Assembly: GCF_000218625.1 (NCBI RefSeq)
Contig: NC_015672.1
Span: 372,001 to 436,000, forward strand
Reading direction: 5' to 3'
DNA length: 64,000 nucleotides
DNA from: Flexistipes sinusarabici DSM 4947
GTDB lineage: Bacteria; Chrysiogenota; Deferribacteres; Deferribacterales; Flexistipitaceae
Shown here: in pieces, positions 57,979 through 64,000 of the stretch
Position numbering within the stretch: position 1 is the first letter of the stretch
Layout: each line of letters starts with the position of its first letter
Translations under genes and position numbers: made by a program
The notes under the pieces: model-generated
Told to the model about the DNA's origin: nothing
The model's database searches: none
Seen by the model: the letters and a program-made list of their open reading frames with translations, nothing else

Positions 57979-58075
57979 AGACCTCTCGACTCCTCCGCCT
58001 GGTATTTGTTGGACAGAGGCGGATTCGCTCGAGGTGACATTATATTCTGTCATCCTGAGCGGAGTCGAAGGATCT
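57979..58075. repeat. Large imperfect palindrome containing the CATCCTGAGCGGAGTCGA motif
   Basis: Outer arms AGACCTCTCGACTCC (57979-57993) and GGAGTCGAAGGATCT (58061-58075) are imperfect inverted repeats. Inside are TCCGCCT/AGGCGGA (about 57994-58023) and GAGGTGACA/TGTCATCC (about 58031-58055). The right half is the CATCCTGAGCGGAGTCGA sequence known as a scattered repeat in many unrelated bacteria. It lies between the convergent etfA and 58187 genes and could serve as a two-way transcription stop. Confidence 0.6.
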
Positions 58076-58123
58076 ACGATTTTATGTCAAAAATTACGGT
58101 GAAGTAGTAATCTTTGTCTCAAC

Positions 58124-58158
58124 ACTGAACATTGAACGTTGAACGTTGAACGATGAAC
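58124..58158. repeat. GAACGTTGAA words
   Basis: Three to four units of ATTGAACGTTGAACG type form a short array near the 3' end of the gene at 58187. It is related to the GTTGAATG words elsewhere in the window. Confidence 0.45.
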
Positions 58159-58186
58159 TCACCTCCCGCATCATCCATTACTGCTT

Positions 58187-59044
58187 TTAATTGTTGTTTA
58201 TCAAATCGTAAATTGCTGCAAAATCGTCATTAAAATTACCTTTGGCTCCGGTCATTGTATACATCTGTTTTAATAGTCCGCCTATAAGTGCCGGCTGTTG
58301 AAAGCTGTAGGCCAATTCTTCCATGTATTCCAGATCTTTCACAAGAGCCCTTGTTGAAAAGTGCGGACTGAAATCCCCGCTTAGCAGCTTCGCCTTTTTT
58401 GCATTAAGAATCTTTGATTCACCTGCGCCTACAGCCAGCAGATCTAAAGCCTCATCTTTGCTGAAACCTGTTTTTTCTGCCATGGAGACCGCTTCTGACA
58501 GGGTCGCCATAAACGATGCCAGCACCATGTTATTTATAAGTTTTATCTTTGTTGCCTTTCCTGTTTCGGGAAAATGAAAAATTTTGCTTCCCAGGGAATC
58601 GAAAACCCCCCGCGCCTGCTCGTAAGCTTTAATGTCGCCGCTTACCACAATCATCAGCATGCCCTTCTCTGCAGGAATAACACTGCCTATAACAGGTGCT
58701 TCAAGGTAATTACCGCCGCCGTTTTTTACCAGCCTGTGAAAATTTGGTACACTGTCAAAGTGGTTTGTTGTTGTATCGATAATTATTTTATTCTTAAGAT
58801 TACCTTCCAGAAGTCCGTTATTTGCACCAAGAATATCGTTAACAGCCTTGCTGTCATACACATTTATAATTATTTGTTTTACATCTTTTTCAGCAAGTTC
58901 TGCAGGTGATTTAACATATTTGAAACCTGATTTTTCAGCTTTTTCTAATGTTCTGTTATAAACGATTAATTCATGCCCCTGTTCATCCAGTCTCTTCGCC
59001 ATTGCACTGCCGAGTTTTCCCAATCCTATTAAACCTATTTTCAT
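58187..59044 (-). CDS. 3-hydroxyisobutyrate-dehydrogenase-family NAD(P) oxidoreductase
   Basis: The 285 residues begin MKIGLIGLGKLGSAMAKRLD (GxGxxG). VYNRTLEKAEKS suggests NADP preference (Arg after the second strand). LEAPVIGSVIPAEKGMLMIV is the family substrate motif and KIKLINNMVLASFMA holds the catalytic Lys. Relatives include glyoxylate/succinic semialdehyde reductases (GLYR type), so the substrate could be a short aldehyde acid. It overlaps the FapA-like gene upstream by 1 bp. Confidence 0.85.
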   Translation of the reverse strand: MKIGLIGLGKLGSAMAKRLDEQGHELIVYNRTLEKAEKSGFKYVKSPAELAEKDVKQIIINVYDSKAVNDILGANNGLLEGNLKNKIIIDTTTNHFDSVPNFHRLVKNGGGNYLEAPVIGSVIPAEKGMLMIVVSGDIKAYEQARGVFDSLGSKIFHFPETGKATKIKLINNMVLASFMATLSEAVSMAEKTGFSKDEALDLLAVGAGESKILNAKKAKLLSGDFSPHFSTRALVKDLEYMEELAYSFQQPALIGGLLKQMYTMTGAKGNFNDDFAAIYDLINNN

Positions 59045-59850
59045 CAGCTGCCTCCTTCTAAGTTTTTCCTAATGATTTCTTCATCTTTTAAAGTAAAGTG
59101 AGAAGATGTGACGTCATTTTCAAGGTCAAGTTTTGAGGTTTTCATAATTAATTTTGTTTCAGCTTCTGCCGATTCTTTTACAGTTATTCCGAAAACGGCA
59201 TTTTTCCTGGCTAATTCTGCATTTTCTGAAATGTCACCGCTGATTTTTGTTATCATATCATTTATTGAATCATATTTTCTCTGCAGCTGCTCTTGCTTTT
59301 CGGTATTATCGATTTTAACAAGATATCTTTTGATGTTATCCAGTCTCGAAAGCAGTGTTTTCTTTTCTTTGAACAAAGAGGCAACCTTTTCGTCGATAAT
59401 AACTGATCGTCCGGATTCAAGAACCGTGGGTTTGTTTTTGCTTACGGTTTTTCTTACACATATGGATTTTAAGGAAGATATTTCTGAGGAAGTTACACAT
59501 GAATTTACAAATATATCATCATTGGAGATGACCCTTGAGTTTTCAACAATGTTGATTACTGCGCCTTTTTCCGCAACTACGGTGGATCCTGAAACCTTCT
59601 CTGCAGAAAACCTGCCGTTTGAATATATAACGGATTCATTGTTTTTGTAAGAAGCCACTTCGTTCCGTATTTTGATATCACCTCCGGCTATCAGCTGCAC
59701 GCCGAATGCATTATCAGCCGTTATATTGCCCGCAGCTTCCACTGTAGCTCCTTTTAGAACATCGGCGTCAATTTGAATATCTCCCTCGTGTTTTAGATGA
59801 GTATCCGGGTTTTCAACATTTTTCTCGATTTTTAATAGTTCTTTTTTCAT
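59044..59850 (-). CDS. FapA/DUF342-like protein, short form
   Basis: The 268 residues show the beta-helix repeats of FapA/DUF342 proteins: VEAAGNITADNAFGVQLIAG, GDIKIRNEVASYKNNESVIY and VVAEKGAVINIVENSRVISN. A coiled coil follows (VASLFKEKKTLLSRLDNIKR to about residue 215), then a short tail. Full-length members have 450-600 residues with an N-terminal domain that is missing here. The protein may act as a scaffold or regulator at the envelope; the family's role is poorly known. It overlaps the dehydrogenase gene downstream by 1 bp. Confidence 0.72.
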   Translation of the reverse strand: MKKELLKIEKNVENPDTHLKHEGDIQIDADVLKGATVEAAGNITADNAFGVQLIAGGDIKIRNEVASYKNNESVIYSNGRFSAEKVSGSTVVAEKGAVINIVENSRVISNDDIFVNSCVTSSEISSLKSICVRKTVSKNKPTVLESGRSVIIDEKVASLFKEKKTLLSRLDNIKRYLVKIDNTEKQEQLQRKYDSINDMITKISGDISENAELARKNAVFGITVKESAEAETKLIMKTSKLDLENDVTSSHFTLKDEEIIRKNLEGGS

Positions 59851-60003
59851 AATAAGTTACCTCATATGATAAATGCTTTGTTGTTTCAAACCTTTGTTTA
59901 TAAAAGGTTTTACATATTTTTTACATAAATTCCACATGCTTTTTTTCAGTATCACTTGCTTTAGGAGATGAGTGATTAAAATTTCATCAATTATGCCTTT
60001 TTG

Positions 60004-61386
60004 TCAATTTTTAAAGTATTTTCTAAAAAGCTCTATACTTTTACGTGTTTCAGGTTTATGCCTGCACACAGGACGCGTATAATTTTTAACATGAGTTTTG
60101 AAAAGAAAGTCTTCACTGTGTATCCTGCCGGCTTTAATACTTTGTAATTCCGGAACCCACATTTTTATAAATTCAGCGTTTTTGTCAAACTTTTCTGCCT
60201 GCCTGTAAGGATTAAACACTCTGAAATAGGGTTGTGCATCACAGCCTGTGCCTGCTGCCCACTGCCATGATCCTATATTGTAGGAGGCCTCGTAATCGAA
60301 TAGCTTTTGTTTAAAATATTCTTCCCCCCACCGCCAGTCTATATGAAGATCCTTTGTGAGGAATGATGCAACAACCATTCTCAGTCTGTTATGCATATAT
60401 CCAGTCTTATTAAGCTGCCTCATTGCTGCGTCCACTACCGGCACACCGGTTGTCCCGCTTTTCCAGTGTTCAAAAAGTTTTAAATCATTTTCCCAGGGAA
60501 TATTGACATTTTTGAAATTATTAAACTCGCTGTGGGGAAAATTGTATAATACGGAATTGAAAAACTCTCTCCACAAAAGTTGTTTCATAAATGTTTCTGT
60601 TTGAAAACCATCCTCTTTAAGCGTTTTAACAAATCTTACCAGCTCTCTGATGGAGATTGTACCGAATCTCAAATGAGGTCCCAGGTGAGAAGTTTCATCC
60701 AGAGCAGGGTATTCCCTGTTTGACTCGTAATTGTTTATCAGGTTTTTCAATCTTTCACATAAATATTCGGGACTTTTATCTGCAGCAAAATTATCAACAT
60801 AATTTTCAACAAAGCCTATGTTTTCAATACTTATCGGCTTCTTAACAATTTCACTGTTTTCAATGATATAAATGTTATCGTAGTTAAAGCCTGCAATTTT
60901 CGAATAATTAAATGGGAATTCAATAAAATTGCTTTCATCCAATTGATTTTTCGCGGTCCTGTAAAAAGGTGTGAACACTTTATAGGGAGTTCCGTCGTTT
61001 TTCCTGACATCTGAAGGATGAAAAAGGAAATTGTCCCGGACTATTGTAGTATCGATAATTTCAGAAATCTGTCTGTCCCTTTCAATAGATCTTTTGGTAT
61101 AATCCTGAGAAAAAAAGACCTTGTTGTAGCCTTCTTTTTTCAGATATCTGAAAATTTCGTCTGGACAGCCGTAAAATATTACCAAATTCATTCCATTTTT
61201 TATTAAATCATTTTTCAGCTTCTTTACTTTATTGAAAATAAAAGTGATGCGTGGATCGTTTGCTTTGAAATCTCCGAGGATATTTTTGTCAAATATAAAA
61301 ATGGGGAGACAGACTTCACAGGGTGCTGACAAAATGGGGTTGTCTTTTATTCTAAGGTCTCTTCTGAACCATAAAACTGTTTTCAT
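60004..61386 (-). CDS. phrB: Deoxyribodipyrimidine photolyase, class I
   Basis: This is about 460 residues from the ATG at 61386, with AGAGG 6 nt before it. A GTG at 61392 overlaps that site. VLWFRRDLRIKDNPILSAP is the antenna-domain start. The FAD-binding C-terminal half has LGPHLRFGTISIRELVRFVK, KTGYMHNRLRMVVASFLTKD, IDWRWGEEYFKQKLFDYEAS and NIGSWQWAAGTGCDAQPYFR with the Trp chain. It repairs UV-induced cyclobutane dimers using blue light. Presence implies occasional light exposure. Confidence 0.94.
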   Translation of the reverse strand: MKTVLWFRRDLRIKDNPILSAPCEVCLPIFIFDKNILGDFKANDPRITFIFNKVKKLKNDLIKNGMNLVIFYGCPDEIFRYLKKEGYNKVFFSQDYTKRSIERDRQISEIIDTTIVRDNFLFHPSDVRKNDGTPYKVFTPFYRTAKNQLDESNFIEFPFNYSKIAGFNYDNIYIIENSEIVKKPISIENIGFVENYVDNFAADKSPEYLCERLKNLINNYESNREYPALDETSHLGPHLRFGTISIRELVRFVKTLKEDGFQTETFMKQLLWREFFNSVLYNFPHSEFNNFKNVNIPWENDLKLFEHWKSGTTGVPVVDAAMRQLNKTGYMHNRLRMVVASFLTKDLHIDWRWGEEYFKQKLFDYEASYNIGSWQWAAGTGCDAQPYFRVFNPYRQAEKFDKNAEFIKMWVPELQSIKAGRIHSEDFLFKTHVKNYTRPVCRHKPETRKSIELFRKYFKN

Positions 61387-61589
61387 TAGCACCTCTGATA
61401 AATTACGGAGCGCTGCCGACCGAGTGTAGATTAGAGAGCATTGAACAAGTACCCCGTCTATCCACCTGCCAAAGATTTATGAGAAATTGGGGGTGGTAAA
61501 ATTTATAACGGTTAAATTTTTCAAAGTTCTCAATTTATAAAAAGATTACAGAAATGCAGAGAGCCTGTCAAAACTTTTGCAAAAAAATA

Positions 61590-61638
61590 TTGACAAATTT
61601 TATCCGATATTTTATTTGTTTACCTAAGAGGTAAACAA
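61590..61638 (+). promoter_or_regulatory. Rrf2 promoter with operator covering the ribosome-binding site
   Basis: TTGACA (61590-61595) and a weak TATTTG (61613-61618) are 17 bp apart. TTGTTTACC (61616-61624) and GGTAAACAA (61630-61638) form a perfect 9-bp inverted repeat around TAAGA. The repeat overlaps the -10 box, the AGAGG ribosome-binding site (61627-61631) and the A of the ATG. It is a likely autoregulatory site. Confidence 0.7.
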
Positions 61639-62063
61639 TGACACATTTTATTCACAGGGAAGCTGATTACGCAATAAGGATTGTTGCATATTTAGCAGGC
61701 AAAAACGAGAAAATTAAGATCAAAGAAGTATGTGAAAGACTATACCTGAGTAAACCTATAGTTATTAAAATTGTGCATAAGTTAAGAAGATGTGGTATAA
61801 TTATTACTGAAACCGGTAAAAACGGCGGTATTAAAGTGAGCCCCAGAATTGTTGATTTGACGCTTTATGATGTGCTTGTTTGCATGGGGTTTAACAGCAG
61901 TATAAATATCTGTGTCGATAAGCCAGAAGAGTGTGAGCTTAACCCTATTTGTAATATTACTTACTTTTTTTCAAATATTCAGAATCAAATAATTGATCAG
62001 CTTAAAAAGGCAAAGGTTAAAGATTTTATTTTTGAGGATAGAGAGCTTGAAAGCCTTTATTAA
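61638..62063 (+). CDS. Rrf2-family transcriptional regulator, probable Fe-S sensor
   Basis: The 141-residue winged-helix protein opens HREADYAIRIVAYLAGKNEK. The recognition helix lies in VCERLYLSKPIVIKIVHKL and the wing in GKNGGIKVSPRIVDLTLYDV. Three Cys in ICVDKPEECELNPICNI are spaced C-x7-C-x5-C, like the cluster ligands of IscR/NsrR/RsrR-type regulators. It would sense O2, NO or Fe-S status. It lies 19 bp upstream of cydA in the same direction, so it probably controls cydAB together with itself. Confidence 0.85.
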   Translation: MTHFIHREADYAIRIVAYLAGKNEKIKIKEVCERLYLSKPIVIKIVHKLRRCGIIITETGKNGGIKVSPRIVDLTLYDVLVCMGFNSSINICVDKPEECELNPICNITYFFSNIQNQIIDQLKKAKVKDFIFEDRELESLY

Positions 62064-62082
62064 TTAACACAAGGAGGTCGTT

Positions 62083-63405
62083 ATGGATGCTTTAATGCTT
62101 GCCAGACTGCAGTTTGCAATGACTGCAATGTTCCATTTTATTTTCGTCCCGTTGACGCTGGGTCTTTCTGTTTTGGTGGCTATTATGGAAACAATGTATG
62201 TGAAAACGGGCAATGAGACGTATCTCAGGATGACTAAGTTCTGGGGGAAGCTGTTTTTGATAAATTTTGCCCTCGGCGTTGTCACCGGTATTACTATGGA
62301 GTTTCAGTTCGGTATGAATTGGGCGGAATATTCAAAGTATGTGGGCGATATTTTCGGAGCTCCGCTTGCAATTGAAGCCACTATGGCTTTTTTCCTGGAA
62401 TCCACTTTTCTCGGTGTATGGATTTTCGGGTGGAAAAAGATTTCAAAAAAAGCTCATGCCTTTGCTATCTGGATGGTGGCAATTGGGTCGAATTTGTCAG
62501 CATTGTGGATTCTTATCGCAAATGCATGGATGCAACATCCGGTAGGGTATGTTATAAGGAATAACAGAGCAGAGTTAAATGATTTTTCCGAAGTGATTTT
62601 TTCACCTTATGCATGGCTTAAGTTTTTTCATACTGTGATGGGCGGTTATATCGTGGGCGCATTTTTTGTAATGGGTGTTGCCGCTTATCATATTTTGAAA
62701 AAGAATCAGCTGGATTTTTTCAAAAAATCATTCAAAATTGCTGCTGTTTTCGGTTTGGTTATTTCTATTGGGATAGCTGTTATCGGCGATTTCCATGCCA
62801 AAGAAGTGGCAAAAACACAGCCGTCAAAGATGGCTGCTATGGAATCTCTTTGGCAGACTCAGGAGAATGCACCTATATATATGTTTGCATGGCCTGATGC
62901 TGAGAATGAGCAAAATGCTTTTGAATTTTTGCTCATCCCAGGTCTTTTGAGTTATCTTGCCCACGGTGATTTTAATGCTGAGGTGACGGGACTGAAGGAC
63001 ATCCCGAGAAATGAAAGGCCTCCTGTGTGGCCTACTTTTCTTACTTTCAGACTGATGGTGTGCCTTGGCTTTATTTTTATAGTTCTCAGCCTGCTGGCTT
63101 TTATTTATTCAAAGAAAGATTCTCTGGAGAATAAACGATGGTTTCTGAAGCTTATGCTTTATGCAATACCATTGCCCTATATTGCAGCTCAGCTGGGCTG
63201 GATTGTGGCTGAAATCGGTCGCCAGCCCTGGATTGTCTATGGTGTTATGAAAACTTCAGATGCCGTTTCAAAAAGTGTGACGGCAGGCCAGGTATGGATG
63301 TCGTTAATAGGCTTTTTTATTTTTTACGGCATTTTAGCTGTTGTTGATTTATTTCTTCTTACAAAGTTTTCCAAAAAAGGCCCTGAGCCTGAGAAAACTG
63401 CGTAA
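62083..63405 (+). CDS. cydA: Cytochrome bd ubiquinol oxidase subunit I
   Basis: The 440 residues with about nine membrane helices fit CydA with a short Q-loop. RLQFAMTAMFHFIFVPLTLG carries the His ligand of heme b595. ITMEFQFGMNWAEYSKYVGD and FGAPLAIEATMAFFLESTFL include the conserved Glu residues of the proton path. FFHTVMGGYIVGAFFVMG holds the b558 His, and AEIGRQPWIVYGVMKTSDAV is the GRQPW motif. It oxidises quinol and reduces O2 with high affinity. AAGGAGG precedes the ATG. Confidence 0.96.
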   Translation: MDALMLARLQFAMTAMFHFIFVPLTLGLSVLVAIMETMYVKTGNETYLRMTKFWGKLFLINFALGVVTGITMEFQFGMNWAEYSKYVGDIFGAPLAIEATMAFFLESTFLGVWIFGWKKISKKAHAFAIWMVAIGSNLSALWILIANAWMQHPVGYVIRNNRAELNDFSEVIFSPYAWLKFFHTVMGGYIVGAFFVMGVAAYHILKKNQLDFFKKSFKIAAVFGLVISIGIAVIGDFHAKEVAKTQPSKMAAMESLWQTQENAPIYMFAWPDAENEQNAFEFLLIPGLLSYLAHGDFNAEVTGLKDIPRNERPPVWPTFLTFRLMVCLGFIFIVLSLLAFIYSKKDSLENKRWFLKLMLYAIPLPYIAAQLGWIVAEIGRQPWIVYGVMKTSDAVSKSVTAGQVWMSLIGFFIFYGILAVVDLFLLTKFSKKGPEPEKTA

Positions 63406-63428
63406 AAGGTTCTTAAAGGAGGATTATT

Positions 63429-64000
63429 ATGGAAGCGTATGTTTTTCAATTTATATGGTTTGGTCTATGGGGACTTTTGTGGGCAGTATATTTTATGCTT
63501 GACGGCTTTGATCTTGGAGCTGGAATGCTGCATCCTTTTATTGCAAAAAATGATACAGAAAGACGGATGGTAATAAATACATTGGGACCCGTGTGGGACG
63601 GAAATGAGGTATGGTTAATTACCGCAGGAGGTGCTACTTTTGCAGCATTTCCGACCACATATGCCTATATGTTCAGCTATCTTTACACCCCTTTGCTTAT
63701 TATACTTTTTGCTTTGATTTTCAGAGGTGTTTCATTTGAGTTCAGAGGCAAAAATGATTCGGCAGGATGGAAAAAAGGCTGGGATTTTGCCATCTTTATT
63801 GGCAGCTTTATTCCAGCATTGCTGTTTGGTGTGGCTTTCGGAAATATTTTTCAGGGTCTGCCTATAGATGCGGCAGGTTATCATGGAAATCTTTTTACGC
63901 TGCTCAATCCATACGGCATTTTAACCGGCATACTTTTTGTCTGCCTGTTTCTTGTTCATGCTTTTTTGTGGCTGTCTATAAAGGCAACGGGTGATTTGAG
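63429..64000 (+). CDS. cydB: Cytochrome bd ubiquinol oxidase subunit II (partial)
   Basis: The open frame starts at the ATG at 63429 after AAAGGAGG (7-nt spacing) and runs off the window end with 190 codons seen. MEAYVFQFIWFGLWGLLWAV, YFMLDGFDLGAGMLHPFIAK and LGPVWDGNEVWLITAGGATF are CydB hallmarks. FEFRGKNDSAGWKKGWDFAI matches the typical first cytoplasmic loop. It follows cydA by 23 bp as its obligate partner subunit. Confidence 0.95.
   Translation, partial: MEAYVFQFIWFGLWGLLWAVYFMLDGFDLGAGMLHPFIAKNDTERRMVINTLGPVWDGNEVWLITAGGATFAAFPTTYAYMFSYLYTPLLIILFALIFRGVSFEFRGKNDSAGWKKGWDFAIFIGSFIPALLFGVAFGNIFQGLPIDAAGYHGNLFTLLNPYGILTGILFVCLFLVHAFLWLSIKATGDL

Noticed and set aside
59108..59650. 180-codon open frame opposite the FapA-like gene
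   Set aside because: The minus strand encodes recognisable DUF342 repeats; the plus-strand frame is Ser/Phe-rich and unrelated to any family I know.
1..64000. tRNA, rRNA or riboswitch genes
   Set aside because: I saw no cloverleaf with a conserved T-loop, no rRNA core sequence and no recognisable riboswitch in any gap. A covariance scan could still find small RNAs.

Overview
Organism. The window looks like a low-GC, Gram-negative, respiring bacterium. It carries a bacterial PglB-type N-glycosylation operon, a complete fatty-acid beta-oxidation set with an EtfAB-to-quinone oxidoreductase, and the start of a cytochrome bd operon. My best guess is a Deferribacterota relative (Flexistipes/Deferribacter type). 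That is inference from gene content; no rRNA gene is present to confirm it.

Layout. Positions 204-40777 form one long surface-glycan locus, almost all on the minus strand. From its downstream end it holds: a WecG/TagA transferase, glycosyltransferases, a Wzy-like polymerase, two Wzx-like flippases, a pyruvyltransferase and eight sulfotransferase-like genes (204-9952 and 16931-28580); a Pgl operon pglF-pglE-pglC-pglB (11216-16846); an ATP-grasp/HAD fusion, a VioA-like aminotransferase and rmlA (28577-31827); and fcl, gmd and galE (34792-40777). Embedded in it are two nucleotidyltransferase pairs (22405-22999 and 38742-39495) and a foreign-looking phosphoribosyltransferase-SLOG pair (32869-34343). 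An IS1634-like element (about 40979-43078) closes the locus. From 43169 to 57932 the plus strand encodes beta-oxidation (fadD, FadN-type fadB, fadA, two acyl-CoA dehydrogenases, enoyl-CoA hydratase), a membrane Fe-S oxidoreductase and etfBA. A thioesterase and a CHI-like exported protein lie between them on the minus strand. From 58187 come a 3-hydroxyisobutyrate-dehydrogenase-like enzyme, a FapA-like protein, a photolyase, an Rrf2 regulator and cydAB, with cydB cut by the window end.

How the genes work together. The glycan genes can make UDP-bacillosamine-type, GDP-fucose and dTDP-sugar precursors, assemble and flip lipid-linked glycans, decorate them with sulfate and pyruvate, and transfer some to protein Asn residues through PglB. 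The lipid genes oxidise fatty acids to acetyl-CoA, passing electrons through EtfAB and the Fe-S oxidoreductase to quinone, which cytochrome bd can then oxidise with O2.

Most unusual feature. Five short four-helix-bundle genes of the S23/rRNA-intervening-sequence family (10437, 32152, 34322, 36139, 38074) are scattered in the glycan locus. Each is embedded in arrays of short degenerate words. Where both flanks survive, the left and right arrays are reverse complements of each other, and the word differs from gene to gene. Fossil 5' and 3' ends of such genes lie around them. The same kinds of words have also entered four neighbouring enzyme genes in frame (fcl, gmd, galE and a GT2), where they encode Asn/Thr/Ser-rich inserts. 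A separate family of palindromes folds into nested three-way junctions with covarying arms. I know of no description of the gene-plus-inverted-word-array unit.
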